The notes below the pieces were generated by a model. That model was not told the origin of the DNA. It saw only the letters and a program-made list of their open reading frames with translations, and made no database searches. From assembly GCF_030272615.1 (NCBI RefSeq), contig NC_081405.1, positions 158,335,954-158,399,953 on the forward strand: a stretch of 64,000 nt of DNA, in the 5' to 3' direction. How positions within the stretch are numbered: the first letter of the stretch is position 1; every line of letters begins with the position of its first letter. Below, one piece after another: positions 24,001 through 35,823 of this stretch. Source of the stretch: Cryptomeria japonica. Lineage: Eukaryota > Streptophyta > Pinopsida > Cupressales > Cupressaceae. The translations under genes were made by a program, and so were the position numbers.

Positions 24001-26217
24001 CCACTCGCTGCAAGAAGTGAAAGATATTTACAGCAAAGGCATCCCCAAGGCTCTCAACAATGTTATGGATCTTAGTAAAGACCTAATTCCTCTCCAAATG
24101 GTTAAAGGACTGCTCAGCACACAGGACCAATCTCTCATTAATTTCACAGTTCCCCAACTTATTAAGGGTGCGAGATCAATACTATTTATTTCATTAAAGT
24201 TTAAGCGATTTCTTCTAGTATTAGTCATCGAGTAAATGATATATAATTGATATTTAAATTTTTATTTCCGACTTGCAGCTGACGAAAATGCGTGGAAGAC
24301 AGACGAAGAGTTTGCACGACATGCCCTTTCCGGTCTCAATCCCTTGACCATTCAATGTCTGCAGGCAAGCAAATTGAAAAGCTCCCTGTTTTAATCTAAT
24401 GTTAATGTTGATGTTGTAGTTGAATATTGATTATAATGCTAACCTTCTTCTCTTAAACTTGGAACAGAGCTTTCCTCCAACAAGTAGCTTGGACGCCGAC
24501 CTATATGGCCCTCAAGAGAGTTCTATAACGGCAGAACATATCGAGAAAAACATCAATGGCCTTACGGTGCAGCAGGTATGTTATATTTATATAGTGATTC
24601 AACTAGTTCCACAACATATCAAAAAGAGAAAGAATACTGATCCTCTGACCAATCTCATGATGGGATTAAATGAATGATTTGATTAGGCTGTGGAAGCAAA
24701 AAGACTCTTTATCTTGGACTACTACGATGCGTACATGCCCTATATTGAACGCATTAACAAAGAATCAGATGAACGTAAAATGTATGCCTCCCGCACTCTC
24801 TTCTTCCTCACAAACCAAGGAATTCTGAGGGTTGTTGCGATCGAGTTGTGTTTACCTCACACCAGTCTCACCCAAGCTGAAAGAAAAGTTTACACCCCTG
24901 CACAAGAGGGAGAAGATGGCGGTCTATGGCTGCTTGCCAAAGCTCATTCAAGAGTTAACGATGCTGGTTATCATCAGTTGATCAGTCATTGGTAAGATCA
25001 CATTGAAACAAGACAGTAATTCATATACACCGAGTGCACAAAATAATGTCACGATGATTAACTTTTCCATTCTTCGTGCAGGTTAAGAACTCATGCTGTC
25101 ATCGAGCCTTTCATCATTGCTACTCACAGGCAACTAAGCAAAATGCATCCCCTTCACAAGTTATTACTCCCTCATTATTTTGATACCATGGACATTAATC
25201 AGTCTGCCCGGCAGATTCTGATTAATGCAAATGGTGTTATTGAACAAGGATTCACACCCTACAGATACGCCATAGAATTGTCCTCTAAAGCATATAAACA
25301 CTGGAAACTCAATGAACAGGGCTTGCCCGCCGATCTCATTAAAAGGTATATTACTCTCTTCTCTGTTACTCTCTACTGTCAATTGCCATGTAGCTCTCAT
25401 ATAAATAATTCTAAGCTAGGAGATGTACCTATGCAATTGCAGAGGAATGGCAGTTGCAGATTCAACGGAACCCCAGGGATTGAAGCTTGCGATAGAAGAC
25501 TACCCATATGCAGTGGACGGTCTGGAGATCTGGGGTGCTTTAAAGCAATGGGTGAGTGATTATGTGTCTCTCTACTACAAGAGCGACTTTGCAATCAAGG
25601 AAGACACAGAAGTGCAAGCATGGTGGCAGGAAGCTGTGAATGTGGGGCATGGAGACCTGAAGAAGGAAAGTGGATGGTATCAGATGGAGTCGGTGCAGGA
25701 AGCAGTGGAAGCAATTACAACCATCATTTGGATTGCATCTGCTCACCATGCAGCGGTCAACTTCGGGCAATATGCATATGGAGGATACATGCCCAATCTC
25801 CCGACTCTCGGCAGACGCCTAATTCCCGAGCAACATTCCCTTGACTATGCCCAAATGATGAAAGATCCAGAGGCGTTTATGCTGTCATCTGTGTCCAACC
25901 CCAATCAGGCCACCACGGTGATGGCGGTGTTGGAGCTTCTGTCGAAGCATTCAACGGATGAAGCCTACTTAGGGCAGGTGAAGGGATCCACTCATGAATT
26001 GACTGACGATGACGGCATCGAACAAGCGTTTGGAAAATTCTCTGCAGCTCTGGCGGGCGTGGAGAAAAATGTGTCAGAGAGGAACAAGAATTCCAACCTG
26101 AAGAACAGGTATGGGCCAACACAGGTTCCATACACACTGCTCTGTCCGAACACCACCGATCTCTCCAAGGAGGGTGGATTGACTGGCAGGGGAATTCCAA
26201 ACAGCGTTTCCATTTAA
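21062..26217 (+). CDS. LOX: Lipoxygenase gene, nine exons, disrupted by a solo LTR and a frameshift
   Basis: Lipoxygenase adds dioxygen to linoleic or linolenic acid and starts oxylipin synthesis. Exons: 21062-21302; 21431-21537 plus 23221-23398 (exon 2, split by the solo LTR); 23493-23733; 23838-24167; 24279-24364; 24468-24575; 24687-24991; 25082-25345; 25443-26217. Without the LTR and one duplication copy they total 2,635 bp, or 877 codons plus stop with one surplus base. That base lies at about 23289-23297, before [16 protein letters not shown]. The PLAT domain is in the first 175 residues. All five iron ligands remain: His526 and His531 (HQLISHW), His722 and Asn726 (HHAAVN), and C-terminal Ile877 (GIPNSVSI). 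Ala574 (SARQ) predicts S products. Phe589 matches soybean Phe557 and hints at 13-position activity (inference). No plastid transit peptide is evident. Intron 5 starts with GC. As assembled, translation stops just inside the LTR, so this copy should be inactive. Confidence 0.93.
21538..23215 (-). repeat. Solo LTR inside lipoxygenase exon 2 (target duplication AGACT)
   Basis: The insert runs TGTTGGAAGTAAC ... AAAAGTCAACA (1,678 bp) between AGACT at 21533-21537 and AGACT at 23216-23220. Exon coding text stops at one duplication (FTWKT) and continues at the other ([10 protein letters not shown]) in the same frame. It holds no gag-pol text and no LTR pair. The GAGGGGGAGGGGGTGAATCA segment near its left end resembles the left end of the Copia-2 LTR, so it is probably a SIRE-like Copia LTR in minus orientation. 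A minus-strand reading frame at 22779-23090 has no recognisable domain. Confidence 0.9.
24365..24467 (+). other. GC-AG intron 5 of the lipoxygenase gene
   Basis: The donor reads CTGCAG|GCAAGC and the acceptor GGAACAG|AGC. The join gives QCLQ-SFPP in frame. No GT donor nearby would keep the reading frame. GC-AG introns are a known minority class, and a CAG before and AAG after the GC is the usual compensating context. The other seven introns are GT-AG and 90-128 bp long. Confidence 0.85.
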
Positions 26218-26389
26218 TCTTTGTCTCTCTTTGCGACAACGTCAATATCGGATCCATTTAATTTACTAAGTGTTTGTTTAAAATAGACGCTGCGACGATT
26301 CTACATCGTTGTCGAGCTATATAATTAGTCACTAAATGTAATGCAGCTGTGTAGAAGTAAGTGGAGTTGGCACTATTCCATCTTATTTT

Positions 26390-26395
26390 AATAAA
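26390..26395 (+). terminator. Poly(A) signal of the lipoxygenase gene
   Basis: AATAAA lies 173 bases after the stop codon at 26215-26217, a normal 3' UTR distance. A T-rich stretch follows. Confidence 0.65.
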
Positions 26396-26399
26396 GAAT

Positions 26400-27060
26400 T
26401 TTCCTTTCCTTCTTTTGCTCCCTATTATCCCGGGTGGGCTCTAGGGCAAGAGCACCAGTATTCGTCATAGCTGATTTCACACACCCATAGATTTTAAACA
26501 GGATATCGGATTTTGATTTTTTTTTTGTTGTCTTCGTATGCGACTTAACTGCTATTGATCTGACTTCTGGGTAGTAACGATGCATGATGTGGAATCAGTT
26601 ATGCGCACAAAGATCAAAAAGTACACATTTCAAAGTGTCGCCTGATACCTAACTAAAAATGTTCCAGTAACCGTCAACTCAAAATCACTAGTACTTGTTG
26701 ACTAATGTCCCAATAGTGGTGCACAAATGCTCTAATAGTGGTGCACAGATGGGCCAATTATGAACAAAAAATTACAAAAAATGATAGGCTATTGGTACAA
26801 AACAAATTTATTAATGGTGTTTTCACTATGACGACTATTGGGGGGTCAACATGACAATAAGGTGATGGTTATTGGAACTATGTTGTCTATTGGTGCTCTT
26901 CCCCTACCTGATAACTACCGATATATAGATTGGCATAAAAGTAGTACATACATATAATGGCAGAATTGGTTCAAATTTCGAAGTTCCCATTGCCAAGAAC
27001 TTTGAACATGTAAAAATTCCTATTCCTCCTAAGACTAAAATGTCAATGAAAAGAAAAAAA
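26400..27060. other. Intergenic stretch, no gene recognised
   Basis: A short repeated phrase AATAGTGGTGCACA occurs at about 26711 and 26732. No domain or LTR boundary could be supported. The left edge of the gypsy remnant lies somewhere near 27060. Confidence 0.5.
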
Positions 27061-27289
27061 TAAATGTAATGTTAGAAACACAACCCTACGATATGTAATG
27101 CCAAATCTGTTGCAACACTCGTATACAAATTATTCAAGACACCCAAGAGCTACAATAGATATGATGGATTACTAAGATATCAAGGTGGAATGTACATGCC
27201 AAAATCTCTAAAGCTAAGAACCCTAGTATGGAAGGAGGTGCACTCTACACCATATTCAGGACACCCAAGGGTTGTTACACTCTTAGAAG

Positions 27290-30200
27290 TGATGTAGAGC
27301 ATCATGGACCCTCCTACAATCATACTACAATCCTTCATTCTTTCTTCTTGTTTGTAGTAACATTCACCTATCCAAGGCTTCAAAATAATACTCCACCTAT
27401 AGATTCATTCAATTCACCATATCTGATCACACATTCATATGTCACATCACTTTTCCAATCTGCAACACTAGGATCAATCACAAGATCCCAAAACAAGGTC
27501 TTTCTTCCAACTCTCTAGACTCTACTCAATGCACCCAACCAAGGATAACAACCCAATGGCTTGTTCCAACACTTCTAATGGTCTTACATGCTTAGTATAT
27601 CTCAACTCAACACCCCAAACTTTCCTTTTGTAGAGTTTTGACTCCTAACACCAAACTGCCCTTTCTCAATCCTACTAGCCCTTCAAATTGGGTAATTTAA
27701 CAATAACTCAAAACTTTCTCAAAACACCTGCCCAAAATATTACATATTCACACCCATTTGGAATTTCTACAACCTATAGAAAAATTAGTTATAGGTACTT
27801 TTGACGAACTGTACCGACCAACACCTTGCTATGCTTGAAACTAGGCTAATTAGCCCACTTTTACAAAGCAACTACCTCAAAAACCCTTCACCAAGACTCC
27901 ACACCCAAAAAAAGTATTACTAAAGGATGCAAATCAACAAATTTTCTAGGTTTTATATAGTGGCATGCTCATTTAATCACCCAAACACAAAACCCTCCTT
28001 TTTAGGCCTAAAAACTAGGGCTTTCACATACACACCCCCTCCAAACATTTCACAACTTCAAAAATAGATCAAAAACCATCCACATGACCTACAAAAACTC
28101 CAACAACTATAAAAACACCCACTCATTCAATGGTTTAACTCAGACCCATACATGGCACCAAATTTCCACTTACTCAATGCACCATTCCTCACCACTCTTC
28201 ACCCTAGGGTCTCACCATCACATCTCCATGGCCATACCTGCACTCATAATGTTATAAAAATGTATAATACAACTTTATAGACCCATTCCACAAGAAACAG
28301 TAGATGCATAAAGTCGAATGGGTCAATTCTTCATTATGACCCTCAAACCCTTATAAAGCTGTCCAAAATGACTGGTTTTAAGACAGTTAATATAAAACAT
28401 ACAAAATGATTGATTAAGCCTTCAAACCAATGCCAAATTAAATTTAAAACATTTCCCTATCACCTCAACAAATAATCAGATCAAAAGATGTTATGAATGG
28501 AGAGTTATAGTAGTTGGAAGTTCATATTTTAGACCAAAATTGTAGAGAAACCCATGTATTTCATTGCCAAACTCTTGCAATGCCAATCAGGTTCGACCAT
28601 CAACAAACTTTTCCAGGCTTGTACATGAGCATTTAAACATGATAAAATTCACATCCAACCAAAATCAACCTCCCAACTAACTTTCAAAACTAATCATGAC
28701 CATTGGAATTTAAAAATGACAACTTTAATAAGTTGTTTCATGGCAACCTTACATTGTTTGATTTTTTCATCATTTGATTAACCAACAAACCTAATAAGAC
28801 TAAAAATCACCTAAAACATGATCTCCACACCAATAAGGAGCATTTTTACATTTATTTTCTCATATGGCAACATTTGACACTGATGCTCTGCAAAAAGGAT
28901 TAGAAAATCTGTTTGATGGCAACACACACAAGAGCACAAGAAACAAACGTTAGTGTTAGCAACAAAAGATTATCCTAAACAGGCATATCAAGAGAGATAT
29001 TAAGCATGAAATAGAAAGCATATAAACATAAAATGAAATAGCTAATCAAGATGCTCATAGTTGCTCCTCCCTTGTTCCTCTCCTCTCCAAGTCCCAAATG
29101 AGTGTAGCTCTCAGCAGCTTTTTGCACTATGGATGCTTATGGAGGATTGAGATGGTTGAATATGATAAGCAAATACTATGCAAGAGTAGATAGTGATGCT
29201 ATGAAAAAGCTCTATGCTAATGCCAGTATAACAACAATACTCTAAATGCTTCTTTTTTGCTTGAGGAGAAGGGTTCTATTTATAGAAGAAATAGGGAAAT
29301 GAAGGGTTAAGATTGAGCAATCTTAACAAGGGTTAGGATTGAAAGTTGGGGATCCATGTGCACAATTGGCACCAATAAAATGGTGACAAGTTTCAACATA
29401 GGATTGGGTTGAGAGAAGAGGTTGGAGGCATTAAAGGCCTGAGAAGACCTCATGGTTATCTAGAAGGTAAGGGTCAAGTCTAAATTAAGATTACCCACTG
29501 GATTAAGAGTTAATCCAAGGATAAACCTTTGTGCAAATGTTTAAGAGATAATCATGGTCAAAGCATTAATGGCCTGATGAGACCTTTGGGTTGGGTAGAG
29601 GTTGAGTCAAAACAAATGTTTTAACCATGTGGGAGGGTTGAATTAACCATTAATGGTTATTGGAGACTTTGGGGATTAAGTGGTTGAAGGTTGAAAGCCT
29701 TCAATGGTTATCAAAGACTTTGAGCCATTTAGTGGTTGAAGGTTGGAAGCTTTCAAAGGTTATCCAAGACTTTGAGGGTTAATTTGTTGAACACACAAAG
29801 CATTAATTGCTTTTCAAAGACTTTGGAGTCTTTGAGAAGTGACTCCAATTTGCTTAGGAATGTGACAATATTTAAGGGATGAATTTAGGCTAATTAGGAA
29901 GGGTTTAGAAGAATCTAGAAGGGGTTTAGGCATACAAGTGGATTTTGTAGGAAAATGCAAGTGGGAGAAATTTTGGTATTTTCAATTAAAATAAAATCAT
30001 TTATTTCAATTAAATGGTGTAAGTTGAATTTGGATAAATATTTAAATAAATATTAATTTATTTAAATGAGAAAATGAAGATAAAGCATTAAAATGCTTGA
30101 AGACTTTGAGGGAAACCATTAAAGGCTTGAAGACTTTAAGGAAAACCATTAAAGTCTTAAGAAGACTATAGAAGGAAGCCATCAAGTTTGAAGACTTTAA

Positions 30201-30920
30201 AGCCATCAAGTTTGAATACTTTAAGGGAAACCATTAAAGGTTTCAAGTGGGTGAGGATAAATAGGATTTTAAATAAATAATTTATTTAAAATAGTTGTGC
30301 AACTTGCTTTTGTAGGAAAATACAAGTGGGTGGAGGATAAAGGTGATTTAAATAAATTATTTATTTAAAATAATTGTGCAACTTGCATTTGTAGGAAAAT
30401 GCAAGTGGGTGGAGGATAAAGGTGATTTAAATAAATGATTTATTTATTTAAATGTGAGAGGTGGGATTTTGGGGGTTTTAAATAAATATTAATTTATTTA
30501 AATGTGAGAGAAGATTTAATTAAATAAATATGATTTATTTATTTAATTAATGGTCTGAATTTGGTTAAGTGAATTAAATCAAATAAATTGAATAATTTAT
30601 TTAATTAATAGGAGAATAGGGTTAAGATGAATTAATTAAATATTAATTTAATTAATTATTAATTGATGGTTAAATAATCAAATAAATACTAAGTATTCAT
30701 TTAATTAAGTGGACAAATTTATGTGACTACAGACACAATTTGACAACTTTTTGACACAACTAGACCTCATGACATATTGACCCAAATTATTTCATCATTG
30801 ACCATAAATGGTCTTATTACATCACATATTGATCAAAATGACCTTATTAGACTTCAACTAGACTCAACATTACATATTTACTCATGAGGTCTCCTTGGAA
30901 CCTTGGGTGCTCCCGCACCA
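27290..30920 (-). repeat. LTR-type insertion, probable solo LTR, in Gypsy-1 (target duplication AGAAG)
   Basis: The insert runs on + from TGATGTAGAGCAT to GTGCTCCCGCACCA and is flanked by AGAAG at 27285-27289 and 30921-30925. Gypsy coding sequence continues directly across the duplication. The ends match those of the 6822-8562 solo LTR in inverse orientation. At 3,631 bp it is twice as long as that copy, so it may contain a further insertion or expansion. No second pair of ends was found inside. The right third (about 29990-30720) is full of AATTAATTTATTTAAAT-like palindromic AT units, and a unit of about 85 bp with GCAACTTGC and AAGTGGGTGGAGGATAAAGG is repeated at about 30298-30430. Confidence 0.8.
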
Positions 30921-32887
30921 AGAAGACATTAAACCCCTATATTTTTGGGAGGGAATGAAAAAGGATGTCGCAAGATTTGTAGCTTGCTGTTTTGAATGTC
31001 AAAGGGTGAAGGTAGAACACAAAAACTTAGCAAGTTTGTTACAACCTAACACTGTACTAGAATGAAAATGGCAAATAATCAGTATAGACTTTGTCCAAGG
31101 ATTGACCATGTCCAAAACCAAGGATAATGCTATAGTAGTAGTGGTTTATAGGCTTAAAAAGGTATCCCATTTTATACCTAGAAACTTAACTGATGGAGCA
31201 CCTATTATAGCCCATAAATTTGTTAAAGAAATATTTAGACTACATGGGGTACCAAAAAAGATAATATCAGATAGGGATTCTCGAATGACATCCTGTTGGT
31301 AAACAGATTTGTCACTGCGGTCATTTACTTGAAATTGACCCTGTTTGCCCGATAAGCAGTGACAAACGTTCCAACAATTGGAGAGATCGTTCTGTGAAAC
31401 ACGATCTTCCTCTGCATTTGAGAGGGGCAGCTCCCTCGTATGATAGGGGTGTTTAGGATTTTTGTGTACTTTTAACCTGAAAGTACATAAAGGAGAAAAC
31501 ATAGAACTTAAAGAAGATAAAAATAGAAACCCCAACAATAGACATACGACCATCAACAGAGATTTCTCAATATTTGCAACAATTTACAAGGGGGGTTTGT
31601 AACGTAATATGCTTAACCATGAGATGACGATAAAGAAGAATGACAAATCTCAACACACACAGAGATAAGATACTTCAACACATTCAAACTGAGATACCAA
31701 AGGTTGCTTGTGCATCATCACATCAATTGTATAAATCACATATGCATAAAAAGACTACCAATTTGATAGACGAGAAATCAACAATAATAACACACGAATA
31801 CATTTAGAACACATGAACTAAAATGTATTCTTCATTATCCTTTTGGAAATATACAAGTCCAAAATCCTTTCTATACATAGTGCAAATCAAAATGTCATTA
31901 CAAGTTTTTCCTGAAATTCCAGCAGAATTTTTCCTTCTGTAAAAAGTCTCCCCCTTTTACATTACAAATAGCCTTGTATTTATAGGCTTCCCAGAATAAC
32001 CACCTTAGTAACTAACTTTAATCCTAGGTTAATAACTAACTCTTTTCTGCGTGAATTTCAATGAGTTAATAACTTACACACTTATGCGCAAAAAAAGTCA
32101 ACTTCCTAACCTTTGGTTACAATAAGTAACATAAGTCACTTTTTACAATAAGGATTTTAAAACCCATTACATTACATTGAAGAAATAATTCGTTTGTCGA
32201 TTTTGTCAAGGTGGCCTCCATCTTCATTTTCTTCATTTGATCTCGTAATCATCTCACCATCTAGCCCATAGGTTGGTATCTTGAGCATTGAAAAAAAAAA
32301 AAAAAATTTATTCATTCGCCAACATCTTTTGTTCGAAGACACACCCATTGTGATCACATCATCTAGAATCCTTCAGTGCCCTCTTTGTAGATAATTCTGG
32401 ATGCTCTCTTGTAATTACTCTTCCATTCTCCCCAAATGCTACTCCATGAAGTAGGAAAATATAAGAATCCCCTAGAATTCTAACTAAATAACTCCTATGC
32501 TGGAATCATTTTCAAGGGAAGGAATTCTGTAACAAGTAGCCAAAAGTTCTATAAATTAACAATTGGATGCTACAACTGTCTGTCTCAGAAGCCTGATTTG
32601 GACAATCCCCTCAATCTGAATGGTTCATAGACTGTCAAGCCCACAAATGATGCAATGAATAAATCAGAACTTGCACCAACTGTAGGCATCTTGACTATCA
32701 AAAGCTTATTTTTTATTTGCAAGACGAGACATTTTTGTGCTTGGTTGTAGCTTCCTCAGAGCAATAAAAACCTAGATGCAACTGAAGCTACATATTTCAA
32801 AAAGTTGTACATAAAGCATAAAGTCTGGACTCAATCTTCCAGAAAAGAATATCAACTTTCATATTTTCTCTAGTTCTCTTGGAACTA

Positions 32888-34312
32888 CTAACAAGAAGCA
32901 ACACGTTTTACCAGTTCACGCTCCTTTTTCTTCATTTTCATAGGTGGCATTACCTCATTATTTTTCCCGGCAGGCAATGAACGTGATGCACCAGTTATCC
33001 ATGCTAATGTTTCCATTGCAGCTTCTTGCTCTGCAGATCTTTTCTTGTAACATGGTCTTCCCACATACTACATCTCATTAAATTCCACCATTGCTCTAAA
33101 TTGATTATCGTTCATATGCTTTGTCTTATAACGAGGTTGACCATATCCTGCTCTTGACCTCAGTGTTTGAAATAAACTTTTGGGATTTTGACTAGAACTC
33201 ACATCATTAACATTCATGTCTTTAGATTTCTTGACTTTGGTTTTTTGGACTTGGGATACACGGACTTCACGGCCAAACACAAACCTCCCTTCACATCTAT
33301 CTGCAGACAAGAGCTCTCAAACAGCTTGCAACAAATGATCACCAACTTTGTGAATATCCATACAAGGGTTTTGAAGATTCTTTTGAATCAGGTCATCAAT
33401 CTCATCTTTGAGCTTCAAATAGATCTTTGCTAAATCAGGTTCCATAAAGAACTCCAAGTATCCATTTAACATTTTCAAATGACCATCTACTTCTCCACGA
33501 TTAAGTGCACCTCCAAAAAGTAGTAAGACAGAATCTGAGATTCCTGTTGAATCACGAATAAATACTGGATTGACTTTAAATTTCTCAAAGAACACCTTCC
33601 AGGGGCAGGGAATATTTTCCTTTTGCGCATTCACCGAATTAGCACAAAGCGGAACTTGACCATCTAGCATAGTCTTCATAGAAATGCATTTTTTTCTTAT
33701 TCACAACGTAAACTACCCCAGGAAAAATACCAGCACATATAACTGCCTCCACCAAAGCTTGATTATCCCTCAGCTCATTTAGGACATCAGCATCACCATC
33801 CAACAAATTGGCTTCCTTTAGCAGAAAGTGGAACTGTTTGCGCAAAGAATGTATGGCTTGCAAAGTTTGTGTTGACATAAAATTTCTCCAACAATAATCA
33901 TAAACTGATCCATCTCTTTGTGCATCTTTCCAGCCCTCATATGCAAGGACAAGGGCCATATGATCACTAGTTGCAGAAAACTTTGCTTTTGCTGCATCTG
34001 CAGGTTCCTTTTTGTCATGAGGTAGCAAGAAAGGATCCCTAACACTCAAACCAGCTGCAACTGTAAGGATGGGATCCAAGAAATGGAGAAGTGTACCCAT
34101 GATAATCATCTTACCCAACTTAGGCTCCACAGGAAGAATTGATAAGTGGCATCCAAGAATAGTTAAGTTTTCCTTGTCATAAAGAGCTCCAATAGTCTTC
34201 AAATAATCAACTGCATTTTGAACTGAAAGAGGCTCTGGTGGCTGTAAAGCTCTTGACAAGAATTTGACAATGCTTCCAAGCTGCAAGATTTTAATTTGCC
34301 TTGTGCTCCCAT
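32888..34312 (-). pseudogene. Intron-free pseudogene fragment of a DExH-box RNA helicase with C-terminal dsRBD
   Basis: Minus-strand text matches the C-terminal third of plant DHX36-like helicases (the Arabidopsis DExH3/DExH5 type). The HA2 region is ILQLGSIVKFLSRALQPPEP and LPVEPKLGKMIIMG, followed by AAGLSVRDPFLLPHDKKEPA. The OB-fold region includes AVICAGIFPGV, then IFIRDST-like text and LLLFGGALNRGEVDGHLKML. The dsRNA-binding domain is YKTKHMNDNQFRAMVEFNEM and then YVGRPCYKK. The helicase core motifs are missing. There is one frame change near 33680, in-frame stops at 33317-33319 and 33068-33070, and the final stop at 32888-32890. The intact plant genes have many introns as I recall, so absence of introns over 1.4 kb points to a retrocopy; no poly(T) tail was found at its left. 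Confidence 0.85.
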
Positions 34313-34329
34313 GATGCATTCATGTCTGC

Positions 34330-35560
34330 CACGGTGTATTGTCAACAGTTCACGTGCCATGTCAATGCTTCCATGGTTTGCATTTTCCGAGTGACATATT
34401 TCCTTGAGGAGGTTTGTCAAACAGTTAAACGCCTTGTATATGCTTCCACTATTGCGTTTCACGTGGTGTTTTTCCAGACACACCACGTGCATTGTCTACG
34501 CCTCCACATTCTGCAACATGTCTACCAGAGCAGTGGCAATCATGACATCTGAAGAAGTTCCTTTATCGTTATGCAGACTGAAAGGATGCTTGCAAAGGTC
34601 ATGGAATTCGGCTATATACCTGCCGATTGCATCTCTTTGGAGCATTCTGTCAGACAGTTCGCTAAATGTCTAAGCTGCTATCCCATGGTGCCCATAGCGC
34701 TATGTAGAATAGTTCACATACCAAAATGATGCTCCCAATCTCTGCGGTTTTTTCTTTTAACCATTTGACATTTCTTCGAGGCACCTTAACAAATGATTCA
34801 TTTGTTGTTCTTAACCTTCCACTCGTGGCATTTCACGTGGCATTATGTCGAATAGTTCATAGACATTGGATGGGATGACATCTTTTCGAGGAAACAATTC
34901 AAATGATTCACATACGATGCCTATGCTTCCACATTTGCATTCAGTGGGATGACATCTCTAAGGCATTTTGTAAAACATTTGACATGCCTCACCTCACTGC
35001 AATCTTCCATAGGCTGTGCCTGATATTTTGTTGCAACAATCATTGTATTCAATGAGATGATATACATATTTGAACCCACTTTTTTCAAACAGTTCTCGCG
35101 CCTTATCTACACATCCAATATTTGCAAACATGTCTACCAAAGCGCTTCCAACTCTAATATCTGACAAAAATACCGATCCATTATGTTTTGATGGATGCCC
35201 ATTTTCTGTTTGAGACTCTTTGGTAGGAAAGGAAGTTGGCAAAGTTCAGATTTATGCGTGATAATTGCATTTGCTTAAAAGCTTCATACTACCATATTTT
35301 CCTTAAGGCATTTGATCAAGCAGTTCTCATTCTCAGTCTATGTGTCCACATTTTCATGCATGTTTTTGATAAAAAGATACCTCTGCACAGGCTTAGAAGA
35401 TGGCGACAAATGTTATTTAATTTGGATTTACACTACCAAAGTGCAATTTTCCACAAATCATTTTCGTGCCTATCCTGAAAGTAAATGCTTCTCATGAGAT
35501 GACATCCATTTGAGGCATTTCATCGAACAATTCATACTTTTGCATTCATATCCAGAATTA
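34330..35560 (-). pseudogene. Strongly decayed PPR (PLS-type) repeat debris
   Basis: Minus-strand fragments keep typical PPR phrases: GSIDMARELL near 34350, DIRVGSALVDMF and GCVDKARELFEK near 35100-35160, and KESQTENGHPSKHNGSV near 35190. The + strand shows the same wording over and over (ATGTCTACCA.AGC, CATTTTGCATTC, CACGTGCC), as in the better preserved PPR fragment at 38325-39060. PPR proteins bind organelle RNA; this stretch cannot be functional. It is a second copy or an extension of that locus. Confidence 0.6.
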
Positions 35561-35576
35561 GCAGCATGCCTATAAG

Positions 35577-35823
35577 AGGTTAAGAATGCTCAAAAAGTGA
35601 GCATTTCTAACCTTTTTGACAAAGTGGGACCCGCGAGGTTAAGAAATGAGGTTAGGAATGCTCAATTTTTGAGCATTCTTAACCTCTCTCTCTCTTTTTT
35701 TTTGTGTTATGAGAGGTTAGAAATATGGGTTAGAAATGCTCAAAAGTGAGCATTTCTAACCTTCTTGACAAAAGGTTAAGAAATGAGGTTAGGAATGCTC
35801 AAAAAGTGAGCATTTCTAACCTT
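35577..35823. repeat. Cluster of four foldback hairpins
   Basis: Hairpins lie at 35577-35613, 35648-35686, 35728-35761 and 35786-35823. Each has arms of 15-17 bp close to GGTTAGAAATGCTCA and TGAGCATTTCTAACC around a loop of 4-6 bases. The third is a perfect stem. The spacers are themselves related (TTGACAAA..., GGTTAAGAAATGAGGTTAGGAATG). Such clusters suggest a small foldback or MITE-like element, but ends and a target duplication are not evident. Confidence 0.9.
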
